Of a stretch of 64,000 bases of DNA, positions 1 through 8,009 are shown piece by piece. The notes under the pieces are model-generated. The model made no database searches. It saw only the letters and a program-made list of their open reading frames with translations, and was not told the origin of the DNA. The number at the start of each line of letters is the position of its first letter. The stretch's first letter is position 1. This DNA is from Dermatophilaceae bacterium Sec6.4 (GTDB lineage: Bacteria > Actinomycetota > Actinomycetes > Actinomycetales > Dermatophilaceae): assembly GCA_039636865.1 (NCBI GenBank), contig CP144172.1:2356001-2420000 (forward strand), given 5' to 3'. The position numbers were made by a program, and so were the translations under genes.

Positions 1-1545
1 GGCCTGATCTATGACCTGCGCCGGGAAGTCTTCAGTCACGTCCTGCGCCAGCCCATCGCTTTCTTCACCCGTGCTCAGACCGGGGCACTGGTCACCAGAC
101 TGAACTCCGACGTGATCGGCGCGCAGACCGCGTTCACCTCGGTGATGTCCAACGTCGTCTCGAACGCCGTCAGTCTGGTTGTCATCATCATCGCGATGGG
201 GGTGCTGTCCTGGCAGCTCACCCTGGCCGCGCTGGTCCTGGTGCCGTTCTTCCTGATACCCACCCGCATCGTCGGGCGCCGGGTGGCGGGCCTGACCCGT
301 AATCAGATGATCGAGAACGCCGACCTCGGCGCACGGATGACCGAACGGTTCAATGTCGCGGGCGCCCTGCTGGTCAAGTTGTTCGGTCGCCCGGACACCG
401 AGCACCGCGAGTACGCCGAACGCGCCGCCAAGGTGCGTGACTACGGCATCGCCCTCGCGCTGCAACGCAGCGTCTTCCTCGTCGGCCTGACGCTGCTGGC
501 GTCGCTGGCAACTGCCATGGTCTACGGCATCGGGGGAGTGATGGCCGTGCGCGGCGCGCTCACGGTGGGAACGCTGCTCGCGCTCGCGGCGCTGCTCACC
601 CGGCTCTACCTGCCGCTGACGCAACTGTCCAACGTGCGGGTGGACGTCATGGCGGCGCTGGTGTCCTTCGAGCGGGTCTTCGAGATCCTTGACCTGCACC
701 CGATGGTGCGTGAGGCGGACAAGCCGGTCACACTTTCGGACGGACCGTTGGACGTTCGGTTCGAGGATGTCGGGTTCGCCTACCCTGACGCGGCAGCCGT
801 ATCGCTGTCCTCCCTGCAGACGGTGACGTCCGGTGACGACGGCGCCAGTGCTGCGGTACTCGACGGAATCTCGTTCACCGCTCGTCCTGGCGAGATGGTC
901 GCGATCGTCGGGCCCTCGGGCGCGGGCAAGACCACGATCAGCGCCCTGGTCGGCCGACTGTACGACCCGACGAGCGGGGAGGTGCTGATCGGCGGGCACA
1001 ACCTGACCCAGGTCGCCACCGAATCGCTGCGGGACCGGGTCGGCATGGTCACCCAGGACGCACACATGTTCCACGACACCATCGGGGCAAATCTGCGGTA
1101 TGCGCGTCCGGACGCCACGGACGAAGAACTACACGACGCGCTGCGGGCCGCGAACATCTCAGATCTGGTCGACCGGTTGCCCTACGGTCTGGACACTCTG
1201 GTGGGGGACCGCGGCCACCGACTGTCCGGCGGGGAGAAGCAGCGGCTGGCGATCGCCCGACTGCTGCTGAAAGCGCCCTCGGTGGTCGTGCTGGACGAGG
1301 CGACGGCCCACCTGGACAGTGAATCCGAGGCAGCCGTCCAGCGCGCCCTGGACACCGCCCTGCAGGGCCGGACCTCGATCGTCATCGCGCACCGCCTGTC
1401 CACGGTGCGTGCCGCAGATCAGATTCTGGTGGTGGAGGCCGGTCGCATCGTGGAGCAGGGCCGCCACTCGGAACTGCTCGCAGCCCACGGTCTCTACGCC
1501 GAGCTGTACCGGACACAGTTCGCCGAAGCGGCAAGTCCTGCCTGA
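1..1545 (+). CDS. ABC exporter, fused permease and ATPase (5' end outside window)
   Basis: The frame is open from base 1, so the start and the first membrane helices lie upstream of the window. The visible part holds the later half of an ABC exporter membrane domain (hydrophobic runs around bases 150-260 and 470-620), then a nucleotide-binding domain. That domain has Walker A GPSGAGKTT (about 907-936), signature LSGGEKQ (1222-1242), Walker B VVVLDEA (about 1282-1302) and the switch histidine in IVIAHRLS. All catalytic residues are intact, so this half-transporter should hydrolyse ATP as a homodimer or with an unseen partner. The substrate cannot be told from sequence; family members export lipids, peptides or drugs. 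It converges on the SURF1 gene with a 10-bp gap. Confidence 0.93.
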   Translation, partial: GLIYDLRREVFSHVLRQPIAFFTRAQTGALVTRLNSDVIGAQTAFTSVMSNVVSNAVSLVVIIIAMGVLSWQLTLAALVLVPFFLIPTRIVGRRVAGLTRNQMIENADLGARMTERFNVAGALLVKLFGRPDTEHREYAERAAKVRDYGIALALQRSVFLVGLTLLASLATAMVYGIGGVMAVRGALTVGTLLALAALLTRLYLPLTQLSNVRVDVMAALVSFERVFEILDLHPMVREADKPVTLSDGPLDVRFEDVGFAYPDAAAVSLSSLQTVTSGDDGASAAVLDGISFTARPGEMVAIVGPSGAGKTTISALVGRLYDPTSGEVLIGGHNLTQVATESLRDRVGMVTQDAHMFHDTIGANLRYARPDATDEELHDALRAANISDLVDRLPYGLDTLVGDRGHRLSGGEKQRLAIARLLLKAPSVVVLDEATAHLDSESEAAVQRALDTALQGRTSIVIAHRLSTVRAADQILVVEAGRIVEQGRHSELLAAHGLYAELYRTQFAEAASPA

Positions 1546-1555
1546 GTGAGCCTGC

Positions 1556-2386
1556 TCAGGCGTCTTCCTCGTCCCAGATGCGGACCTTTTTGGGCTTAGT
1601 GAGCCGACGCCTGTCCTCCGGTGAGAGTTCACCCGACTCCAGCAGCACATCGCGATGTTCCTGGCGCGCCCGGAACAGGACGAACATCATCCCGCCGACC
1701 ATCCCGGCCCACCACTGGATCGCGTAGCTGAGGTTGATTCCGGCGTTCGTACCGGGATGAGGCTTGTCCAGCGGCGCCGGTCGTGCTGGGACGGCGCCGG
1801 CCGCGGTCCGCTCGCTACGCATCTCCACGTAGGTGTTCTCGTATGTGGCTACCCGGGTCAACGCGGTGACATCGGTGCTGTTGATCGAGTCCACCGAGCC
1901 GGAGACCCGGGCCTTGTGTCGGCTGGGTTCGGTCGGGCGCAACCAACCGGTCACGGTGGTGGTACCGGCAGGAGCCCGCGGCACGGGCGCCGAGATCGAT
2001 GCACTGATCCCGTTGGCCACCCACCCACGATCGACCAAGATCGCCCCCGACCCATCGTCCGGGATGAAGGGCACCAGCACCTCCCAGCCGAAGTAGCCGG
2101 CATCGGGCCGGTTGCGGACCAGGACCGTCGCGTCGGGCAGGTAGTGCCCGGTCATCCGGACCTGAGTCCACTGCGCCAGCTTCGGCAGCGGAGCAGCGCG
2201 TCCTGGCACGACAGAAGACAGCGCGCGCGGTGTCGCGTTGTAATTCTGCGATACCTCCTGCTGGGAGTTGTGTTTGGATTCCCAACGGTGCCACTGCCAA
2301 CGACCGAGGAAGAAACACCCGATGCCCCACACGAGTGCCACCAGGATCCAGGCCAGCCAGCGCCTGGTCAGTAGCAAGCGAATCAC
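1556..2386 (-). CDS. SURF1-family cytochrome oxidase assembly protein
   Basis: A 276-residue membrane protein with the SURF1 layout: an N-terminal transmembrane helix (about residues 11-29) followed at once by the family hallmark LGRWQWHR, a long extracytoplasmic loop, and a second helix near residues 220-245 (AIQWWAGMVGGMMFVLF). SURF1 proteins help insert heme a into subunit I of aa3-type cytochrome c oxidase. The C-terminal tail is charged and cytoplasmic. The gene diverges from moaA with only 33 bases between starts, so the two promoters must overlap. A separate copper/oxidase assembly module (ctaG-copA) lies at 25.7-29.9 kb. Confidence 0.9.
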   Translation of the reverse strand: MIRLLLTRRWLAWILVALVWGIGCFFLGRWQWHRWESKHNSQQEVSQNYNATPRALSSVVPGRAAPLPKLAQWTQVRMTGHYLPDATVLVRNRPDAGYFGWEVLVPFIPDDGSGAILVDRGWVANGISASISAPVPRAPAGTTTVTGWLRPTEPSRHKARVSGSVDSINSTDVTALTRVATYENTYVEMRSERTAAGAVPARPAPLDKPHPGTNAGINLSYAIQWWAGMVGGMMFVLFRARQEHRDVLLESGELSPEDRRRLTKPKKVRIWDEEDA

Positions 2387-2419
2387 ACCCTGAACGCTAC
2401 CCGCCGTACTCTGGGCAGT

Positions 2420-3433
2420 ATGACCCGCACACCTGCTTCGGACCTTCCGGCTCTCGGTGACCGCTTCGGCCGGGTCGCGGCCGATCTGCGAGTCTCTGTC
2501 ACCGATCGCTGCAACCTGCGCTGTACCTACTGCATGCCGGCCGAAGGGCTGGACTGGATGGCCAAGCCGGAGATGCTGACGGACGACGAATTGGTGCGGC
2601 TGGTGGGGATCTTCGTCGGCCTGGGAGTGCGCCAGGTGCGCTTCACCGGCGGCGAGCCAATGCTGCGACGCTCACTGGTCGACGTCGTGCGCCGGGTCGG
2701 GCAACTGCCGAATGCGCCGCGGATGGCTATGACCACCAACGGGATCGGCCTTGACCGACTCGCGCAACCACTGGCCGATGCGGGCCTGAATCGCGTCAAT
2801 GTCTCGCTGGATTCCGCATCGCCGGAACGCTTCAAAGAGTTGACACGCCGAGACCGCTTCCATGACGTCGAGCGCGGGCTGAAGGCGGCCGCCGATGCGG
2901 GCCTGGCACCGGTGAAGGTCAACGCGGTGGCTATGCACAGCGACGCCGAGAGTCCCGCAGATCTGCTCGCCTGGTGCCTGGACCGCGGGTACCAGTTGCG
3001 CTTCATCGAGCAGATGCCGTTGGACGCAGGTCATGTCTGGGACCGCTCCACGATGATGACCGGCGCACAGCTGCATACCGCGATCGAGGAACGCTTCACG
3101 CTGACTGCATTACCCGCAGACGCCAGGGGCAGCGCGCCGGCAGAGGAGTTCCTGGTCGACGGCGGACCCGCCACGGTCGGCTTGATCGCCAGTGTGAGTG
3201 CGCCGTTCTGCGGAGCGTGCGACCGGGTTCGGCTGACTGCCGACGGGCAGGTCCGTAACTGTCTGTTCGCCCGCAGCGAAGGTGATCTACGCGGGCCGAT
3301 GAGGGCTGGAGCCACCGATGAGGAGTTGACGAGCATCATCAGTTCAACGATGTGGGCGAAGGCTGCAGGTCACGGAATCGACGGGCCCGGCTTCGTACAG
3401 CCGGATCGACCGATGTCGTCCATCGGCGGCTGA
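2420..3433 (+). CDS. moaA: GTP 3',8-cyclase MoaA
   Basis: A 337-residue radical SAM enzyme for the first step of molybdenum cofactor synthesis, the rearrangement of GTP to 3',8-cyclo-GTP. The N-terminal cluster motif CNLRCTYC gives Cys31, Cys35 and Cys38. The second cluster is supplied near the C terminus by CGAC followed by a third Cys in VRNCLF. The chain ends in Gly-Gly, which MoaA needs for activity. Length and motif order match the family fully. No other moa gene is in the window, so the rest of the pathway is elsewhere. Confidence 0.96.
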   Translation: MTRTPASDLPALGDRFGRVAADLRVSVTDRCNLRCTYCMPAEGLDWMAKPEMLTDDELVRLVGIFVGLGVRQVRFTGGEPMLRRSLVDVVRRVGQLPNAPRMAMTTNGIGLDRLAQPLADAGLNRVNVSLDSASPERFKELTRRDRFHDVERGLKAAADAGLAPVKVNAVAMHSDAESPADLLAWCLDRGYQLRFIEQMPLDAGHVWDRSTMMTGAQLHTAIEERFTLTALPADARGSAPAEEFLVDGGPATVGLIASVSAPFCGACDRVRLTADGQVRNCLFARSEGDLRGPMRAGATDEELTSIISSTMWAKAAGHGIDGPGFVQPDRPMSSIGG

Positions 3434-3446
3434 CCGGCGGTCCGAC

Positions 3447-3480
3447 GCGCTCGACTCAGATTAGATGCGCTCGACTCAGA
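3447..3480. repeat. Short direct repeat across the end of the small minus-strand gene
   Basis: The 14-base word GCGCTCGACTCAGA occurs at 3447-3460 and again, identical, at 3467-3480, giving a 20-bp period. The second copy contains the TGA stop codon (3476-3478) of the minus-strand small protein gene. The repeat lies in the convergent gap behind moaA. It resembles the 3'-end duplications at 10913-10963 and 47101-47150. Confidence 0.8.
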
Positions 3481-3709
3481 GGTCGTCGACCGGGATGACA
3501 TCCTTGAGAAAGCCGCGGAGCGTGAGAAATGAGCTGAGCGATTCTCGATGTTCACCGCAGGCCAACCAGATCTTGCGCCGCTCGGGAGTGTGCAGGGCTG
3601 GATTGTTCCACCGCACCGCCCATTGAGCCTGCGCGCGACAGGACTTCGCGCTGCAGATCCGTTCGGGACTTTCGTCCGGACGATCGCCCAGATTTTCTAG
3701 GAATCCCAC
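3476..3709 (-). CDS. Small conserved actinobacterial Cys/Trp protein
   Basis: A 77-residue protein with Cys-x4-Cys (CSAKSC), an aromatic core AVRWNNPALHTPERRK, then WLACGEHRESL and a C terminus in VIPVDDL. I recognise this as a small conserved actinobacterial family often labelled, without good reason, acetone carboxylase. The two Cys positions, a third Cys and a nearby His suggest a small metal-binding fold; that is inference. The GTG start at 3709 overlaps the last base of the DUF3099 stop codon (TAGTG), so the two are translationally coupled. An open frame runs further upstream, but the family begins near this GTG. Function unknown. Confidence 0.72.
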   Translation of the reverse strand: MGFLENLGDRPDESPERICSAKSCRAQAQWAVRWNNPALHTPERRKIWLACGEHRESLSSFLTLRGFLKDVIPVDDL

Positions 3710-4014
3710 TACGGCGTGGGGTGGCCCGGCTGCAGAATCTTGATCTGGTCTTCGGGTCGCACGACTCCGAGGACATCGATCCGCTTGCTGTTCGACGCGT
3801 TCGCAATGACCACTGCGATATACGGCAGGATCACGGCGAGCACGATGAAAATCCACCGCAGTGGTCCGGTGAAGACGACCGCGAGAACAAAGCAGACCGT
3901 ACGGAAAGTCATCGATATCAGGTACTTACGCATCCGGTCACTCTGGTCGCCCTTGGCCGAAGCTGGCAGGTTGGTGGCAGATCCAACGGGAGGTAGTTCC
4001 TTGCGGTAAGCCAT
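3709..4014 (-). CDS. DUF3099 membrane protein
   Basis: A 101-residue protein with the DUF3099 core: RMRKYLISMTFRTVCFVLAV, then GPLRWIFIVLAVILPYIAVV, i.e. two closely spaced transmembrane helices, followed by a short polar tail. The family is restricted to actinobacteria and has no known function. It commonly sits near fabG and fabI, as here. It diverges from fabG across a 159-bp gap that contains the strong hairpin at 4108-4139. The downstream small gene starts within its stop codon. Confidence 0.87.
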   Translation of the reverse strand: MAYRKELPPVGSATNLPASAKGDQSDRMRKYLISMTFRTVCFVLAVVFTGPLRWIFIVLAVILPYIAVVIANASNSKRIDVLGVVRPEDQIKILQPGHPTP

Positions 4015-4107
4015 GTGAATAGTGTATGTGCCGCCCCTGAGAAGCCTGTAGGCACCGTCCCTGCGAGCGATCGGGTAGCCGGCAGATCATCGGCTGGACG
4101 ACCGCAG

Positions 4108-4139
4108 CGGACTACCGCCCGCTACCGGGCGGTAGTCCG
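4108..4139. promoter_or_regulatory. Perfect 14-bp inverted repeat upstream of fabG
   Basis: CGGACTACCGCCCG (4108-4121) and its exact complement CGGGCGGTAGTCCG (4126-4139) flank a 4-base loop CTAC. The dyad sits 34 bases before the fabG start and about 95 bases before the divergent DUF3099 start. As RNA it would be a very stable leader hairpin; as DNA it is a plausible operator core. No T-run follows on the fabG strand, which argues against a plain terminator. Confidence 0.75.
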
Positions 4140-4173
4140 ATAGCGTCGCTTCTCGAATCTATGAGGGAGATCC

Positions 4174-4887
4174 ATGAGCCAACCCCGCAACGTCCTGGTG
4201 ACCGGTGGCAACCGCGGCATCGGAGCTGCCATTGCTGTGGCGTTCCTGCAAGCCGGTGATCACGTCGTGGTGACCTCCCGTAACGGAGAGGCACCCGAGG
4301 GTGCACATGCAGTGGCCTGCGACGTGACAAGTTCCGAACAGGTCGACGCCGCGTTCACCCAGGCCGAAGAACTGCTCGGAGGACCGATCGAAGTTGTCGT
4401 GGCGAACGCGGGCATCACCCGCGACACGCTGCTGATGAGGATGAGTGACGAGGACTTTCAACAGGTCCTCGATACCAACCTGACGGGTGCGTTCCGTTGC
4501 GCGCGGCGCGCAAGCAAAGGAATGCTCAAGCTTCGGCGGGGCCGCATCATTTTCGTATCCAGCGTGGTCGGGCTGTACGGCGCGCCGGGGCAGGCCAACT
4601 ACGCCGCGTCGAAGGCCGGTCTGGTCGGCCTCGCCCGCTCCATCACCCGGGAGCTGGGTAAACGGGGCATCACCGCGAACGTCGTAGCGCCCGGTTTCGT
4701 CGAGACCGACATGACGCGCGCACTGCCGCAGAAGCAACAGGCGGAATACCTCGGGGTCATTCCAGCCGGCCGGTTCGCCCAGGCGCAGGAAATTGCACAG
4801 GTGGTGCGCTTCGTCGCGAGTGATGAGGCGGCGTACATCAGCGGCGCGGTCATCCCGGTCGATGGTGGCCTCGGAATGGGTCACTGA
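4174..4887 (+). CDS. fabG: 3-oxoacyl-ACP reductase FabG (MabA-type)
   Basis: A 237-residue short-chain dehydrogenase that reduces 3-oxoacyl-ACP with NADPH in the fatty-acid elongation cycle. It shows the nucleotide-binding GGNRGIG (residues 11-17), NAG near 78-80, and the catalytic triad Ser130, Tyr143, Lys147 (VSSVVGLYGAPGQANYAASK). A purine-rich GAGGGAG lies just before the ATG. The next gene, 72 bp away on the same strand, is an InhA-type enoyl reductase, reproducing the mabA-inhA order of mycobacteria. That context supports a biosynthetic role rather than a generic dehydrogenase. Confidence 0.94.
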   Translation: MSQPRNVLVTGGNRGIGAAIAVAFLQAGDHVVVTSRNGEAPEGAHAVACDVTSSEQVDAAFTQAEELLGGPIEVVVANAGITRDTLLMRMSDEDFQQVLDTNLTGAFRCARRASKGMLKLRRGRIIFVSSVVGLYGAPGQANYAASKAGLVGLARSITRELGKRGITANVVAPGFVETDMTRALPQKQQAEYLGVIPAGRFAQAQEIAQVVRFVASDEAAYISGAVIPVDGGLGMGH

Positions 4888-4959
4888 GCTCCAGCAGGGG
4901 ATCCGAACAACAGGCCGATCGGAACAACCGCCCCATCCGCGAAACATCGAGAGGACGCC

Positions 4960-5721
4960 ATGGGATTACTCGAAGGTAAGACACTGCTGGTTACCGGAGT
5001 GCTGATGGATTCATCCATCGCATTCCACGTGGCCCGCCTGGCACAACAGGAAGGTGCAGAGGTGGTCCTGACCTCCTTCGGACGGACCATGAAGATCACC
5101 CGAACCATCTCCCGGCGACTGCCCACAACACCGCAGATCGTGGAACTGGATGTCACCAACGCCGATGACCTGGCCAGCCTTTCCGACCGGCTCAGCGAGC
5201 ATGTGGACGGGCTTGACGGGGTGCTGCACTCGATCGGATTCGCGCCACCGGGCGCGTTCGATTTCATGGGCGGCACCTGGGAGGATGCCAGCGTCGCGCT
5301 GCACGCGTCGGCGTACTCGCTCAAATCCCTCGCGGTCGCCGCGTTGCCGCTGATGCGCGAACGGTCGGCACTGGTCGGTTTGACCTTCGACGCACAGTTC
5401 GCCTGGCCGGTCTACGACTGGATGGGGGTCGCGAAGGCCGCGTTCGAATCCACCAACCGTTACCTCGCGCGCGACCTCGGCCCCAGGGGAGTGCGCTGCA
5501 ACCTGGTGGCAGCCGGGCCGATCCGTACCACCGCCGCAAAGTCGATCCCCGGCTTCGAGACCTTCGAGAACACCTGGGGTAAGCGGGCACCGCTGGGCTG
5601 GGATGTCCGTGACGCGGAGCCGGCGGCGCGGGCCTGCGTGGCCCTGATGTCGGACTGGTTCCCCGCAACCACAGGCGAGATCGTGCACGTCGACGGTGGC
5701 GTACACGCGATGGGGCAGTAG
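4960..5721 (+). CDS. fabI: NADH-dependent enoyl-ACP reductase (FabI/InhA type)
   Basis: A 253-residue enoyl-ACP reductase catalysing the last step of each fatty-acid elongation cycle. It opens with GLLEGKTLLVTGVLMDSSIA, the InhA/FabI cofactor-binding signature. The active-site pair is Tyr152 and Lys159 (VYDWMGVAK), with the InhA-type Phe-Asp (TFDAQFAWP) just before. Length is normal for FabI. It probably shares a transcript with fabG and so any control through the hairpin at 4108-4139. The following Mur-ligase gene begins only 18 bases after the stop, so it may be co-transcribed. Confidence 0.94.
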   Translation: MGLLEGKTLLVTGVLMDSSIAFHVARLAQQEGAEVVLTSFGRTMKITRTISRRLPTTPQIVELDVTNADDLASLSDRLSEHVDGLDGVLHSIGFAPPGAFDFMGGTWEDASVALHASAYSLKSLAVAALPLMRERSALVGLTFDAQFAWPVYDWMGVAKAAFESTNRYLARDLGPRGVRCNLVAAGPIRTTAAKSIPGFETFENTWGKRAPLGWDVRDAEPAARACVALMSDWFPATTGEIVHVDGGVHAMGQ

Positions 5722-5739
5722 GGCTTTAGGCTTTCGCAC

Positions 5740-7938
5740 GTGCCCACCGTGACAACTCGACCCGACGCTTCGGTCACTCACATCCGGGTGCTGCAGGGGC
5801 CCAATCTGTACTTCACCAAACCCGCGGTCATGCTCACCCTTGAGGTGCCGGGTTATCTCGGGGCTGAGCACGAGGTGCTTGCGGCGCTCGCGGTCCGTCT
5901 CGGAGTTCGGCGCGGCGATCCCGGCCTTGCCGATACCGAGACGCGGCAGCGTTTTGTGCTGCGGTTGCTCGAGAGGTGCGTGCGTGCGGTCGGAGCCGGT
6001 GTGGGAACTGCCCGGCTCGGTGTCCGGGCCCGGCCCGGTGGTGAACTCTCGCACGCGGTGGTCGCTGTAGTAGTGCGGAACCGCGGTCGGGCAGAAGCGC
6101 TGGGCGACGTCTTCGGCCCGCTGCTGACCCGGCTGCTGGACGGCGAGGACGTCGAACAGGCAGTCGCGCACGCGGCCGGTGTCGTGCGCTCGGCTGCGAC
6201 CGGTGAACCACTGCGACCGCTGCGCCCGAAAATTCCTACGATCTGCGTGACCGGCACCAACGGCAAAACCACGACGACCCGGTTGTTGGCGCATCTCGCG
6301 ATGACCGCCGGGCGTCGCACGGGGTGGAGCTCGACGGACGGGGTCCTGATCGACGGTGAGCTGATGGAGGGCGGGGACTACTCCGGCCCTGCGGGCGCGC
6401 GCACGGTGCTGAGTGACAAGAGCGTTCAGGTCGCGGTCCTGGAGACAGCACGCGGCGGGATGTTGCTCAAGGGCCTGGGTACGGCCTACAACGACGTCAG
6501 CGTGGTGACCAACGTCAGCGCGGACCACCTCGGCTCCAACGGCATCGACACCCTGGATCAACTCGCTGAGGTCAAGGCGATCATCACCCGTGTCACCAGG
6601 CCGAACGGCTGGGTCGTGCTGAACGGTGAGGATCCCCGGGTGTGGGCGATGCACTCCACCGCCAGTGGCCGGCCGTGGTGTTTCGCGCTGTCACCGGATG
6701 CCCCGGCACTGCGGGAGGCGCTGGGTGCAGGCGGTCGCGGAATCACCGTGCTGGACGGCTATCTCACCGTCTTGACGTCCGGTGACTCGCCGCAGTGCCT
6801 GCTACCCGTGCTCGATGTGCCGGTGACGCTGAGCGGGCTGTCCGAACACAACATCGCCAATGCTCTCGCTGCGGCGGCGGCCGCGCTGGCCATCGGTCTG
6901 CCGGTGGAAGCCGTTGTGCAGGGACTACGCACCTTCCGGCCCGATGTGGAACACAACGCGGGCCGGATGAACATCTACACGGTGCCTCTCGCGGTGGGCG
7001 AAGCCAGCGTCATTATCGACATGGCTCACAACGAGGCCGGTCTGGAGGCACTGCTGAGGGTGGCGCGGGGATTGACACCGCCAGGTTCCCGCGTGCTGCT
7101 GGGCCTGGGTACCGGGGGTGACCGCACCGACGAGATACTGGTCAATCTCGGCGAGATGGCGGGGCTGGCCGCTGATCGCGTACACATCCAACACAAAGAG
7201 CACTACCTGCGCGGACGCACCATGCAGGATTTGGAGGAACGGTTCCGGGAGGGTCTGGGGCGCGTCGGGGTGAGTGCGCTCAGTTCCTCAGAGACCGAAT
7301 TGGATGGCCTACGCGCCCTGCTCGAGGACGCCCGCGACGGTGACGTACTGGCCGAGATGGTGCACGCGGACCGAGCCCAACTGCATCGGTGGTTGCTCGA
7401 GCACGGCGGGCGGATCGACGATGCTGCAGCGATCCGGCGTAAGGCAGCAGTGGCGATCGGACAACACGAGGCGCAGGACCGCATCGACGCGCTCTGGGAG
7501 CTGAGTGATGACAATCGTCGGATCGCGGACGCCGAGGCACTGAGACGGCAGTATCCGCACGACGCCCGGGTGATCTACGAACTGGCCGGCGCCTACGACA
7601 CCGCAGGTGAGGAGTTGGCGGCGCTCACCCGCTACGACGAAGCGCTCGACGGGCGGCTACGCGAACCCTTCCGGCACCGGGCGATGATTCAGAAGGGTTC
7701 CACGCTGCGGCATCTGAGACGATTCGAGGAATCGCTCGCCGTGTTCGACGAGTTGCTCGCGGACTGGCCCGATTCTCCTGCGGTCGTGGCGTTTCGGGCC
7801 TTTACCCTGCATGACATGGGCCGCGACGCAGACGCTCTGCGCGAGGCGCTGGCGTTGCTGATCGAGTCCGCAGCGGATCCGGACGTGCACCGGTACGCGG
7901 GCGCGCTCAGGCGCTTCACCGCCGCCATCGAAAGGTAG
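5740..7938 (+). CDS. CphA-like Mur ligase without ATP-grasp domain, with C-terminal TPR
   Basis: A 732-residue protein with a GTG start. Residues about 13-160 resemble the N-terminal domain of cyanophycin synthetase (IRVLQGPNLYF, compare ARVYRGPNIWS in the adjacent CphA). Residues about 165-570 are a Mur-ligase module with P-loop TGTNGKTTTT (171-180), ETARGGML, NVSADHLG and the C-terminal ligase domain (IIDMAHNEAGLEAL). The ATP-grasp module that sits between these parts in CphA is absent. The N-domain also lacks the HVAEH histidines of CphA. Residues about 573-732 are TPR-like helices (ALWELSDDNRRIADAE and later repeats). By analogy with CphA the Mur module should ligate an amino acid to a carboxylate; the substrate is unknown. 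It converges on cphA across a shared hairpin. Confidence 0.88.
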   Translation: MPTVTTRPDASVTHIRVLQGPNLYFTKPAVMLTLEVPGYLGAEHEVLAALAVRLGVRRGDPGLADTETRQRFVLRLLERCVRAVGAGVGTARLGVRARPGGELSHAVVAVVVRNRGRAEALGDVFGPLLTRLLDGEDVEQAVAHAAGVVRSAATGEPLRPLRPKIPTICVTGTNGKTTTTRLLAHLAMTAGRRTGWSSTDGVLIDGELMEGGDYSGPAGARTVLSDKSVQVAVLETARGGMLLKGLGTAYNDVSVVTNVSADHLGSNGIDTLDQLAEVKAIITRVTRPNGWVVLNGEDPRVWAMHSTASGRPWCFALSPDAPALREALGAGGRGITVLDGYLTVLTSGDSPQCLLPVLDVPVTLSGLSEHNIANALAAAAAALAIGLPVEAVVQGLRTFRPDVEHNAGRMNIYTVPLAVGEASVIIDMAHNEAGLEALLRVARGLTPPGSRVLLGLGTGGDRTDEILVNLGEMAGLAADRVHIQHKEHYLRGRTMQDLEERFREGLGRVGVSALSSSETELDGLRALLEDARDGDVLAEMVHADRAQLHRWLLEHGGRIDDAAAIRRKAAVAIGQHEAQDRIDALWELSDDNRRIADAEALRRQYPHDARVIYELAGAYDTAGEELAALTRYDEALDGRLREPFRHRAMIQKGSTLRHLRRFEESLAVFDELLADWPDSPAVVAFRAFTLHDMGRDADALREALALLIESAADPDVHRYAGALRRFTAAIER

Positions 7939-7943
7939 GAAAA

Positions 7944-7981
7944 CCGCCGAGGGGTGCAGGTACATTTCCACCCTTCGACGG
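7944..7981. terminator. Hairpin between the convergent Mur ligase and cphA
   Basis: CCG-C-CGAGGGGTG (7944-7956) pairs with CACCCTTCG-A-CGG (7969-7981) around a 12-base loop. The stem is 12 pairs with one G-T wobble and one C/A mismatch. It fills the 71-bp gap between two convergent genes, the expected place for a bidirectional terminator. The T-run is weak on both strands. Confidence 0.65.
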
Positions 7982-8009
7982 CATCTCCACCTCTCGATGG
8001 AAGCAGGGG

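Noticed and set aside
5011..6654. 547-codon minus-strand open frame across fabI and the Mur ligase gene
   Set aside because: It spans two well-supported genes in antisense and has low-complexity composition.
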